Below, one piece after another: positions 11,854 to 22,185 of a DNA stretch of 64,000 bases; position 1 is the stretch's first letter; each line of letters opens with the position of its first letter. Source of the stretch: Pseudopyrenochaeta lycopersici (Eukaryota > Ascomycota > Dothideomycetes > Pleosporales > Pseudopyrenochaetaceae); assembly GCA_003313425.1 (NCBI GenBank), contig NHZP01000014.1:620001-684000 (forward strand), read 5' to 3'. The notes beneath the pieces are model-generated. The model did not search any database. It had not been told where the DNA came from and saw only the letters and a program-made list of their open reading frames with translations. A program made the translations under genes and the position numbers.

Positions 11854-13875
11854 TGTACGGCGTGGTCAGAGTGGTGAAGGTCAAATGCCAGATGCTTCGC
11901 GATGTATCGTGTAGACTTCAACATGGAGAAAGCTGCGCCAGTAGTAACCCCACAGTAACCCCACCAGGCCTAGGTCTTAGGAAAGTATGACGTACTCGGA
12001 GCTGCAAGCGAATGTATGGTAGCCTTGGCCGTTGTGCGCGGATCCTAGTCAGCTAAGCGAGCCCAAACACTTCTGGATGGGGATCCGCAAGCCAAGCAGA
12101 AACTGTACGCAGTGTTTCGACCTCTTCCATGACTGTTGCTGGGCTGCAATACACGAATTACGTCATCTTGGGATACATAATAAGCTTTAAAGCCAGATCT
12201 TTACCATCGTATCGGAAGAAACATCTTCGCTCTACAAGAGCAACTACAACGCCGGCTTATTCCCCAGATCCTCTAAATATACTTCATGGTTAGGGTAGAA
12301 TAGAAGCCGACATATTCCAACGCCTAGAAGATCGCAGAATTTAGCGGGGAATCATCAAGCCAGTGGAACACAAGTCTTCGCCTTTCCAAGTTAAACGATA
12401 GGAGGAATTTTATTGATCACGAATGACAGTGCTACATGAATCACACCTCCTGTAGTATAGCGGGAGAAGCCCAAGGCAAGACTTCTGCTTACAACCTTCT
12501 CTGCATAGTGCACAACGCGGGGTCATAGTTCAGTATCTGCCCGAAATATAGGATTAGGGCAAGAGACTAGTAGTTTAAGGGCGAGAAGTGAGAAAATTTG
12601 ATTTATATGCATTGCAGGCCCTGCTCATGGTGTGATTGAATGCAGAGTCTGTTCCGGCCTAATCTGTATCATATGGTTCAAGTTAATCACTATTTAAACA
12701 GCAAAAGTATGGGACCCACCATTATGATTATAGCCCTGATTTGCTTTGTCTGAATGGTTAGCTATGTTTAGGCATACTCTACTCCATCCAGCTGATTATT
12801 TCTGTGTCTTCGCTGACGAAATCCTCCTGCATTAGCAAGATGCAACGATGACCCCTGTGTCTGCTTCTCGTGTGGCGACTTTTGTGTTGTCCTCACATCA
12901 GACAGAAGGTGGAATAACGCCTATGAGGATGTGGAACGCTGAGATGCGACAATTATGGCTAGGGGTCTCGGTGTTACAAAGTCAGCACGAGTCCACTGTA
13001 TTATGACGGGCGGCATAGCTGAAAGCGGTATGTGGTGACCGGGGGAAGAGACGGGATGGGTAGGTAAAGGGTCGAAATTGGAGGGGTATCGTTGGACGTG
13101 ATTTGGAAGCAGAGATGGACAAAGTCAGAGAGCGAAGAGTGGTCAACGAGAAAGTAAACAGCACGGTGGAGTATGACTTTGGGGGTGTTTAATAGTCCGA
13201 ATTTGGGCTATTATAAAGTTCGACAGCCAACATTTATGTAATACAGTGATTCCTTCAGGTTCATACCAAAGTCATTGAATGTAGAAGCCGAAGAATTTTG
13301 GCACCTCGCCTCGCACTGTAATAGCATTGGTGAGAAGTTTCTCTTCGGCGGATTCACCAAAAGCGATCACCTCTCGGAAGCATGCAGCCTGAAAACTGAT
13401 ACTGTTTGGTGATGGTAAGAGGAGAAACAGCGCATTAACACCGGAAGATTGTTTCCTTTAAGCCAATCACTACTGTTTGGCAAGTTTTCCTGAGTTTTCC
13501 GCCCCCCACACGTTGTCTTCCCCGGATGCTCACCCATACGACACGGGAGCGCTAGCCGGATAAAGAAGGTGCTGATCCACAATGTCTGCACCAGGGTCCT
13601 AAACAGGCTGGTACCCCATTGAAGCCGAGCGCATGCTTGGATGCATATCTATTCCCATAGTACCTCAATGCGCCAAGATGAAGTCAGATTCGAGGGAAGT
13701 CGGCAGCGCTGTCGGTAGCAGTAAATTCTGGCGCATCATGACCTACATGACATCTTCGCAATCAGTCGCTTGGAGAAGTTCGGCTTGTACAATGCATAAT
13801 ATGAGACCTAGTGCACGGCTGCTAATGATGTATATGGAAGGAGAGTAAAGTACCATGGCTGGGCAGAGTAAGATG

Positions 13876-13881
13876 CCGAGG
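13876..13881 (+). promoter_or_regulatory. CCGAGG element upstream of cutinase
   Basis: The hexamer CCGAGG lies about 185 bases before the cutinase start. The same core (CCTCGG/CCGAGG) is the binding site of FarA/CTF1-type regulators that induce cutinases and fatty-acid genes in other ascomycetes. A single hexamer can occur by chance. Confidence 0.25.
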
Positions 13882-13966
13882 ATGCTGGGAAGATAGTGCT
13901 CTTCAGTGCAACGGTTAGGACGAAACTCAAAGGCAGCAATAATATGGAATGAAATCACAGCGAAGA

Positions 13967-13972
13967 TATAAA
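13967..13972 (+). promoter_or_regulatory. TATA box of the cutinase gene
   Basis: TATAAA occurs about 95 bases before the cutinase ATG, a usual spacing for a strongly inducible fungal gene. Confidence 0.45.
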
Positions 13973-14065
13973 CCTCCTCGATCTTAAGAGAAAAGGCATT
14001 GGGAATTGTCTCCTTTCGTAAAGCCATCCTTTTGTACTAACCCGTCATCAGTCCTTTTGCCTACA

Positions 14066-15018
14066 ATGAAGCTGTCCACATCCCCCTTCCTATCCCTTGC
14101 CTTCCTGGCCACTAGAACTCTATCCCTGCCCACTGGGCCTTCTATTTCGTTCGACATTACCGACCTTACTAACACAGACCTCTCTCCGGAAAAATACATC
14201 CTCACCCTTCCCGAGCCCAAAGCTCTAGGCAAGCGCCAGTACTCTAGTAGCACATACAACCAACTCACCGACGGCACTGCTTGCCGGCGTGTAACTGGTA
14301 CTTTAGCCTTCAAGCTTCAACATAAGCATTACATACACTGACAGCTTCAGTTATTTATGCCCGCGGTACCAATCAAGCCGGCAATGTCGGGGACTCTGCA
14401 GCTGTTGGGCCTTTGTTCTTCAACAACCTCGCCAGCCGCCTCGGTGGAACGAGTCAGCTTGCTATCCAAGGTGTGACATACTCAGCTAGTGTCTTGGGTT
14501 TTTTGCAGGGCGGCGATCCAACAGGAAGCACCACCATGACCAACCTCATATCCACTGTAAGTAGGCGTAACAACCCATGCAGAGGCCTAAGCCGTGTTTT
14601 GGTAGCAAATATCTAATTCGTTTGAATAGGCCGCCTCGAAATGCCCTTCTACAAAAATTGTTCTTGCAGGCTACAGTCAGGGCGCTCAGCTTGTGCACAA
14701 CGCCGCGCAGCGCACATCTGCGGCCAATGCTGCTCGAGTTGCCGCTGGTAAGTCAACGTTGTTCGCTTATCCGATTATTTCGCATATGATTTCCTTTTTG
14801 CCAGATTTTCATTGATACCAAGCTAATTCTGTGTAGTTGTCGTTTTTGGTGACCCTAAGCGAGGTCAGTCCTTCGGAAGCATTACCTCGTCAAAGACTCT
14901 AACCATCTGCCACGACGGCGACAACATCTGTGAAGGTGGAACATCCATTACTGCAGCGCATCTGAACTATCAGCAGGATGCGCCAGCTGCTGCTACGTTT
15001 GTTGCTGGGAAAGTTTGA
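14066..15018 (+). CDS. Cutinase (carbohydrate esterase family 5), secreted
   Basis: This secreted serine esterase hydrolyses the polyester cutin of plant cuticle. Four exons (14066-14297, 14351-14556, 14630-14747, 14837-15018) give 245 residues; all introns are 53-89 bases with GTAC/GTAAGT donors. A signal peptide covers about residues 1-20, and a Lys-Arg pair near residue 57 looks like a Kex2 processing site. The mature part has the cutinase start CRRVTVIYARGT, the nucleophile elbow GYSQG with Ser162, Asp214 within the CHDGDNICEG loop, and His227 in AAHLNY. The Asp-His spacing equals that of Fusarium cutinase. The triad and cysteines are intact, so the enzyme should be active. It opens a block of degradative genes. 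Confidence 0.93.
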
Positions 15019-15294
15019 GAAAATAGAGTTTGGTGGGTCAAACAAAGGCGACAGCGATGGCCTTGGTAGCGTTCTACAACAAGTTGACAGTTCTTTGTAA
15101 ACAGAACAAATCTTGAATCAATGCTTTACAGATCGGAAATACAAGGTCTGAACTGAGTGACAAAAAGCTAGAATGCTGACACAACAAGAACAACTTAAGT
15201 GCCAAACTCAACAGGAAAGAGAAGAAAGCTGATGATGGTATCTCGTTACACTATCCTCCATTTGTAAAACTTTTTGGCCAGAAAGCTAGTGAGC

Positions 15295-16361
15295 TTACCA
15301 CGTCTGATGCAAAGCACGGAACTGCGCCCACTGACTGTACATTCTAATCTCTTGGCCATGAGTAAATTCGGTGTAGCATGCCCTATGATGTTCATTAATG
15401 GACTAGAAGCCGGAGAAGTATGGGCAACGAGAAGGAATCCTACTCATCTGAGTAGTCCATGTAGTTGGAAACAGGGTCGGTTCCAACACTGTTACAAGAA
15501 TCTCTACCATGATTGCAGCCTCTGGCACCAGATAATGCGAAGTAGTTGGATTCTGCAGGAGTATCGTCTACGCCGTCACTATCGCCGTGACAGCCACCTT
15601 CAAAAGTGTGATACACTATGGTTGGAAGGTTAGCTATGAAACGTAAGAACTAATTAGATATCCACTCGCAGCCAAGCCAATGTCCGGCTTCATGTACGAG
15701 AGTATTGCCTCGACTGAAGTTGCTCGTACCGCCCGGGAGGGTGTCGAATCGAAGCAGGATTCCATCTTGGAACCAGGTGTCTGACTGAGAAGTGACTGCA
15801 CTTGGGAACTCATCAACAATTCCCATGACGGTCAGCCCTTGTGGAATTGCTTCACCATGATAATAGTCAATCGAAGGAAAGATATAGACGTTTAGGTCGG
15901 CGTAGGTTCCTCTGCGTAGAACCTTCTTCATGGGGAGCTCAGCTTGGTTGCCTGACCACTCAGGCGTAATCGACCAGTCAGCTCCCGCCTGTGTCCAATA
16001 AATACCATGGGGCAGGTATGCATCGTTAAGAACCTCCGTTTGGCGTATCAAAGCCGATGAGGCGATAAGTCCGTCTTGCTTGGACTTGGAATTCGCAATC
16101 ACGTGGTAGTAACTGCAACAAGGTACGCAGTCAGTTGATGTTTCAGAGAGAAATCCCGCAAAGACTTTTAGCGTACATTTTGATATTGATTCCAGTCTGG
16201 TTAGCGAGAGAAGCCCCCATAAACCGGGAATCCATCTCGTGAATCTGAAGGTCTCGAGCGATTCGCATTTGCTCATGCGTTGGCTGTCGCGTGCCGCAGA
16301 TGCTCGTCGCTATTCTACCGTATGTACAAAGCATGAAGGTGATAAGGTCTCTGAATTGCAT
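15295..16361 (-). CDS. Secreted zinc metalloprotease, M43 family
   Basis: This is an extracellular metzincin-type protease of the cytophagalysin/pappalysin family. Exons on the minus strand are 16361-16177, 16112-15670, 15615-15444 and 15382-15295, giving 295 residues. The short first segment ([15 protein letters not shown]) can serve as signal peptide, followed by [10 protein letters not shown], usual for the mature start of fungal members. The zinc motif [11 protein letters not shown] (His202, His206, His212) is complete only when intron 15669-15616 is removed. That intron starts with GC (GCGAGT) and ends in CATAG. Downstream, [19 protein letters not shown] and NYMDYSDE (Met-turn) follow the family order. 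A longer upstream ORF with a hydrophobic start (ATG at 16604) would need a 228-base intron with a poor donor and was not used. The family is very sure; the first exon is less so. Confidence 0.85.
15616..15669 (-). other. GC-AG intron inside the metalloprotease zinc motif
   Basis: The donor is T|GCGAGT and the acceptor CCATAG|TG. Removing exactly these 54 bases restores Leu-Tyr-His after HEAGHWLG. No GT donor nearby gives the conserved motif, and reading through meets a TAG within the intron. Confidence 0.7.
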
Positions 16362-18270
16362 CGCGACAATAGAAGGTATGGAGGGAAAAGGAAATTAGAA
16401 ATACTGAGTACGAATTCTGGTCGTTTGACACTGTTTAAGCGTTGATATTCTCATACGAGGTCTGGCAATGTGATATGGCATTGGTGAGCAATGGGTTTTC
16501 GGTGCAAGAGAAGCTGGTAGTAGTCCATTGGTCTTTCTTGACAATGCCAAAAACAGGGATAGGATGAGAGTAAGCTTCTGGGTTGCCGCTGTAGTCGCTG
16601 CCAATTACTCCGTCGAGAAGGCAGTATCAATTCTCAAGCAAGTATAGCAAGACAGTCCGACCGCGACCCAGAACGAACTAGCGGCATTCTTTGAGGCATG
16701 CTCGATTCTCAATGCTAATGGAACCGACTATCAATGGTACAGGAAGGATTTGTGATATGTAATCTCACAAGCAGAGGTTTAACGCATGCTCTTTATCTCT
16801 CCCAAAGCATCACTTGTCCACAATGGGTGAGTTCTGCAATCGGCTTTGCCAATGAATACCTAGCATTACAGGCAACCCCCACTTATTTTCGAAGTCTACG
16901 TTATGGGAATTAATTTTTCCATTTTCAGAAGCCTCAACAGATAAGAAAATGCCTGCCAGGAAACCGTGATGCGTCGCAGGATTTCAAGCACCTTCCTTGA
17001 TAGGCGCTAGCACGTATGTCTCTACAGTCACGAGTGGTCTGACATTGTTTGAGTCTTTTTATCAAGCCGAACATAGTAGAACGGATTCCTCGGGATGCAT
17101 CATGAATCACAGGCATGTACACATGCTGCTGTATGGACAAGCAGAGGGGGCTGCTCACCTTGGGCCACTCACCTTGGGCCAGAAGAAATAGTGGCTCCTA
17201 GCGTCGATGACATCATCGGATCAACTCTTCCTCTCTTGAGCCCACCATGCCCATGCTCTGAAAGTTTCATTGGTCGCCTTCTTCCATTGTGTGAATCTGG
17301 AGGTTTCAAGTGGCAGGCCAAGCTTTCGTGAGTCTAGTCTGCGTGACAAGTGGGTCCGGATTCCTTTCAGTGGCGGTGACCCCTGTTTTCTGTAAACTCA
17401 ATTTGATCGAGCTGTCAAGAACCTTTCCCCCGCGGACATCAAATTGGGCCGCACGACATGCACAGTCGAAATTGCGGATCTGAATCTAAGGAAAGATAGT
17501 GTTCATGCTGAGCAATACGAGGAATCCCATTTGTTTTCAACTTATGTTCATTCTGCTTACGGCTCTAAATGATGTCTTGGCTGCCCAACGTCTACTGGTT
17601 CACCGCCCCATAATCTGTCAACTACCGTGCACTCTCGATGGAGAGAGAATGCTTGTGACTCTTCTTGTTCTTCGAAGCGTATTTACGAGTCAAAGCTGGC
17701 AGCGGCCACGGACAAGATTATGCGGACATAAAACGCTCCTACAGACTTTGCAAGCTGGACGCCCAGAAAGCATGGTATGTTCGAGTTCCATCATGCGATT
17801 TCCGAGTGTATTTCATCATGTCCGAGTTCCTTACACCGCATCAAACTACCGACCTGCCACGCGCTATCCTCCGGCTAAACCCATCCGATTTAGCCACTCA
17901 AAGGTTCGCCAACCGCACATCCAGGTACATACCCACTGCACCCCGCTGCCAAGATCGGACATTATATGAACGCTAATCACGGTGCGGCGCGTGCAGCCAA
18001 GCGAAGATTTGCCGTGACCTATCATGGTTACGCTGATTGTGATCATGATCCCATACAATATAGGGGAAGTGAGAAACACTAATGTTGGTTTTTCCAAATC
18101 GAGTGTTAATGAGGATGAGAGAGTGGGGATTCCGCGGACCCAGATAGAGCCGGTATGACTGGCACAAGAGCCGAACTACCATGCAAGAATCTTATGTATA
18201 ATAAAGCTCGATGCATGGTGATGAAGAGATACTGGGAATCTGCCTTTCATTCCAGTATCCTGCAGTCACC
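16362..18270. other. Intergenic region between divergent metalloprotease and dioxygenase
   Basis: About 1.9 kb holding both promoters. An open frame at 17499-17969 (+) begins with a hydrophobic stretch, but neither it nor its overlapping neighbour shows a fold or splice-joined partner, so it is not called. A direct doubling of the phrase CTCACCTTGGGCCA occurs near 17155-17180. Confidence 0.35.
18197..18206 (+). promoter_or_regulatory. TATA-like element of the dioxygenase gene
   Basis: TATAATAAAG lies about 70 bases before the ATG at 18271, fitting a fungal core promoter. Confidence 0.35.
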
Positions 18271-19443
18271 ATGGTTCAACTTTCGCAAGCTCTTACAGCC
18301 ATCCTTCTCGCCACCGGCGTCGCCGCTCATCCAGGCGGAAACACCAACAAGGAGATCTTGCGAAGGCAAGCTCATCTTGATCACCCTAATCGCCGAAATG
18401 TCCAGGCATGCAAACGAGATCTTGTGGAAAGTGGTTGGGTCAAAGAACAACATCAGAGGCGTGAGGCCAGGCTCCATGAGCTTCGCGTTGCAGCGGGGTT
18501 TGCAAAAGAACATGAGCTTGTTCGTCGAGACCCTGCAGAGGTTGAGGAAAATTACGGTGTTGAGGCTGCGTGCACGCTTGACCCCGAGGTTACTGAGGGT
18601 CCATACTGTAAGCACGAGGGTAACTCATTCCCTTGAAAATAGAAAAGCTAACTTTACGAAGGGGTCACTGGTGAGCTCATAAGACAAGATATTCTGACGG
18701 GTGAGAAGGGCGCCATTACCCACTTAGATCTCAACATTATTGACACATCATCCTGCAAACCTATTAAGGATGCATACGTTGAGATTTGGGGTAGTAACGC
18801 CACTGGAGTCTACACTGGTGTACAGGCTAGGGGAAATGGTGATGGTTCCGCTACTGCTATCAAGACCAACGCACTCCGGGGTTTGCAGCCAACGGGGGCC
18901 AATGGCACGGCTAGCTTTATTACTATAATACCAGGACACTACGTCGGCCGGACGAACCATCTCCACAGTAAGCTCGCCAGCCCTCTCTCTAGGAAATATA
19001 TACTGACATATGAAGCCATCATCCACCACGGAGCTAAACTTCTTCCCAATAACACCATACAGGGAGGAACGATTTCGCACGTCGGTCAATTCTACATTGA
19101 TCAGGCTTTCCTTGGCCAAGTCGAAAAGACGTCGCCTTACAACACCAATACACAGGCCATCACCACGAATGCCGCAGACCCACTTGTCAACATGGGGAAG
19201 CAAGGTGGAGACGATCCGTTCATCAAGGTTTCACTCATTGGTAACAAGATTGAAGATGGTCTCTATGCCACAATCGATATTGGTGTCAACCCAAGGGCTA
19301 GACAGAACCCTCAACCCGTGAATTTCTGGACTGCGAGTGGTGGAATTCCCGTGCCCAATAGCCCGTGGGCTGGGTATCCAGACACCTGCCGCTACTGTTT
19401 CAGGCCGCCGATGGAGAAGAAGGAGATTCCGGACTCGGAATGA
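18271..19443 (+). CDS. Secreted intradiol ring-cleavage dioxygenase-like protein
   Basis: Fungal extracellular members of this family resemble catechol 1,2- and protocatechuate 3,4-dioxygenases and are thought to act on lignin-derived or plant phenolics. Exons 18271-18607, 18662-18967 and 19016-19443 give 356 residues. Residues 1-19 are a signal peptide; a charged, helical propeptide-like region follows. The iron ligands can be placed as Tyr112 in EGPYW, Tyr206 in PGHYVGR, and His212/His214 in RTNHLH. The core (HLDLNIIDTSSCKPIKDAYV) is a family signature. The second intron (48 bases) is a multiple of three and has no stop, so retaining it would insert 16 residues directly after the HLH ligands. 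Substrate is unknown. Confidence 0.88.
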
Positions 19444-20874
19444 ATGTGACTATAAGAAGGAAACCTATAGCTTTGGTTCAGTTTAGCATCTCCGCGCCCT
19501 CTTATCATGCTCCCCAGACAGAGTGCTATCTCCATACAGTATATATCCGAATATGATAGTGTCTTTCCGACTGTTTATGTTGATACTATTGTATAAAAAT
19601 GGTGGTCTGGGTCAAATATTGCCGCAAGAATTTGTGACCCAATCAGCAGAAAACATACTGCAGGGACGAGTTACTGGCACTGCTCTATTCTGGGTATTGT
19701 AGCTAATTGGCTTTACGTTCTCAGTCCTTACCACCCTATGGCCCGCATAAAATGAACGTCAACACGGTCACAAAACCTTTTCGGGAGAAAAGACCTGCGT
19801 ATACATCAAACAAGCAGGAGTGCTTCTCATTTGGAATCGGCTTAGAAGGTAGGTATTAATACGAAAATAATTAAACATGTGCAATTATCGAATAATTGGC
19901 ATCACCAGTCAGCTTCAACTTTTACGGATGGCTTCGTCGTTGTCAGCTACTGCCTCACACAGGTCTTGGAAATTACTGTGTCGCTCTCTCCCATTTCACT
20001 GATCGGTATGTCCTTGTAATAGATTTAAATTAATATTCTACTTCTGAAATTACCTATGATGTGGACATAGGATTAGCCAAGATCAAGAGAGTGGCATAAT
20101 ACGTCCTCATACGCCCCTCCCGCGAGAAGCAGTGCCATGGCTTATCCACCTCACTTTCGCCGGCTACGCTTGGCTTGTATATGAATTCTTGTATTCACTC
20201 AAAGACATCCTGTGCAAGCTTAACGAAACATGTAAACTATTATGCATTGACAGCGCATCTAAACTTTTATTCACCGTGCTAGATTTTTCATACACAGGTA
20301 TAAAAGCTCAAACCTCATTCGTACTAATGGCTAATGTTTACATCCACAGTATTTGTCTCGCGTCATTCTGGTAAAGCTATCGTAGTCGCTTGTACCGCCA
20401 ATGCCCCTGACAGAGTGTTGAGCCTTGCGCGGCTAAAGAACTCATTGGCATTCCACTAAACTTGCGCTCGCAAATCAGGTACTAATATCTAACATTAAAA
20501 TTCCCCGCATATTAATAGCGAAAGTTCATCCAGATTGAAAGATAAGCGAATGCTTGTACGATTTTGTTCAAACATTTGGCCATAGGTAAGTACCCGGACG
20601 ACAAGATTGCACTTCACGGCTGAGACGCGTATGCTACCAAGCGATCTATACAAGATCAATTATATAGCTGCTTGTTAGATCATCGATAGCGATCTGGTTC
20701 GGCCTCTTGGGGGGGGGGGGGGTGGGTTGGGGCTCGGATCGTAGAGACGGGATCATGGGAGGAGTCCAGGCGAAACATCAAGGACTCGGATATCAGATTT
20801 AAGACAGCCCCCAGGGACATTTATGATGAGTTTCGAAAGCCCAAAAGGGATATCTGTATTCCAGACAATTCGTC
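19444..20874. other. AT-rich intergenic region
   Basis: About 1.4 kb without a supported gene. Most of it is AT-rich. It contains the long G tract listed separately and precedes the decayed hydrolase gene. Confidence 0.4.
20709..20722 (+). repeat. Homopolymer of 14 G
   Basis: An uninterrupted run of 14 G followed by TGGGTTGGGG stands out in an otherwise AT-rich stretch. Its length is also where sequencing errors gather, so the exact count should be treated with care. Confidence 0.8.
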
Positions 20875-21978
20875 ATGAAGTACATGTCACTGATTGCACT
20901 TATCACAGCCGCAAGTCTGTCTGCGCAATTTGGCTCAGGAGATCAGGGGAGTAAGGTACGACTCCAGTGGAAATCGAGCTCAAATACTGAGCCCATGCTA
21001 AAGCACAAGTAGACTAACGGTGGTACTGGTCCATATACAGCTGTTATTCTAACCTAGCACCCAAAACCAGTCATTTACTAACGGAACATCCACAGTACTA
21101 CTTCGATGACCCAACCCTTGCTAATCATACCACCTATCAGCCTAAAGATCCTTCAAAGGTCGGTAATAGACTCCCAATAGTAGCATGGGCCAATGGCGCC
21201 TGCTCTTAAAATGGGATTAACTTCGCTGGCTTCCTTGCGCAAGTTGCATCCCACGGCGCCATTGCCATTGCAGTCGGGACTATTAAAGGCATTCCCAACA
21301 CCGGTGGAGGTACTGGCAGTATGGCGACATGGCCCGGACGTCAGCGCGTAGCTATTGATTGGGCGGTGAAAAATGCCGGACAGGGCAATTACACACATAT
21401 GGATGCGACAAGGATTGCAGTATGGGGACAGAGCTGCGGAGGTGTAGAGAGCTATGCAAATTGGAATGACACGAGGGTGAACTCGATCGGAATTTTTCAC
21501 TCTAGATTTCTGACCGAAGCGGAGACCAATAAGATCGCGGCAAAAATAACTAAGCCGATATTCTATTTTTTTGGGTGGGCCAAGCGATATTGCATATAAG
21601 AGTGTGGGCTTCATTCAGCATCTGTTTCACATAACCTCTGCTGACATGATACAGGGAGAGCGTGACTACGCCGCACTTCCGGCCGGGACTCCATCTTGGA
21701 TTGGTAACGACAATCTTGGCCATGGAGGTGCCTTTAGTCAACTGGTTGATGCAGGGTATTTTGGAATTGCAGGTACGCGGTACATGCAATGGGTAAGGAT
21801 ATACAAATTTCAGAAACTATGTGAAACAATAGACTGACTTGAAAACTTTTGTTTCTAGGTTCTTCGCGGTAATGAGACAGCTGGTGTGTGGTTCAAGGAC
21901 GGCGGTGCCATCAATGCTGGCTTTAAGGATGAGAAGAAAAACAGTTTGGAGTATATCAAGGTTACGCCGATTGCATGA
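20875..21978 (+). pseudogene. Decayed secreted alpha/beta hydrolase
   Basis: The translation follows a family of secreted fungal alpha/beta hydrolases of chlorophyllase/PET-hydrolase-like fold: a signal peptide (MKYMSLIALITAASLSA), GGTGPYTA, YYFDDPTLANHT, VAWANGACS, the nucleophile elbow WGQSCGG, and a late GNDNLGHGG that would carry the catalytic His. At least three lesions break it: an in-frame TAG at 21010-21012, an in-frame TAA at 21207-21209, and a one-base frameshift in the T/G runs at 21565-21575. Introns at about 20956-21009, 21043-21095 and 21793-21859 are still recognisable, although the second has a weakened donor (GTTATT). Both stops could come from a C-to-T change in CAG/CAA codons, as repeat-induced point mutation makes. 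A sequencing error could explain the frameshift but hardly all three. Confidence 0.75.
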
Positions 21979-22185
21979 AATGGCCTATAGCCTTTGCCCC
22001 TTCATGAATGTATAGACCACTCCAGTTAGAAACATTAGATTGTGGTTAGGAAATAGGAGTTGCTATTTTCCTCTTTTCTCGACGTATGACAACGCCTAAC
22101 CTTTGGACCTACTTTACCCATTTCACGGGTCATAACATACAGTGAATCTCCTGTCTAGCCAGCCATTAATTCTTTGTATCCTTGA

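Larger units (their letters stand above)
11854..14065. other. Long gene-empty region before the accessory block
   Basis: About 2.2 kb in which I find no supported gene. Parts (12150-12800) are visibly AT-rich. The right end contains the cutinase promoter elements listed separately. Confidence 0.35.

Noticed and set aside
16395..16604. Upstream frame with a hydrophobic start as first exon of the metalloprotease
   Set aside because: It would need a 228-base intron with a poor GTCAAG donor, while the ATG at 16361 continues directly into the family sequence.
17499..17969. 156-codon frame starting with a hydrophobic segment
   Set aside because: The remainder shows no fold or cysteine pattern, and an overlapping frame of similar quality exists. 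I could not find supporting splice sites.
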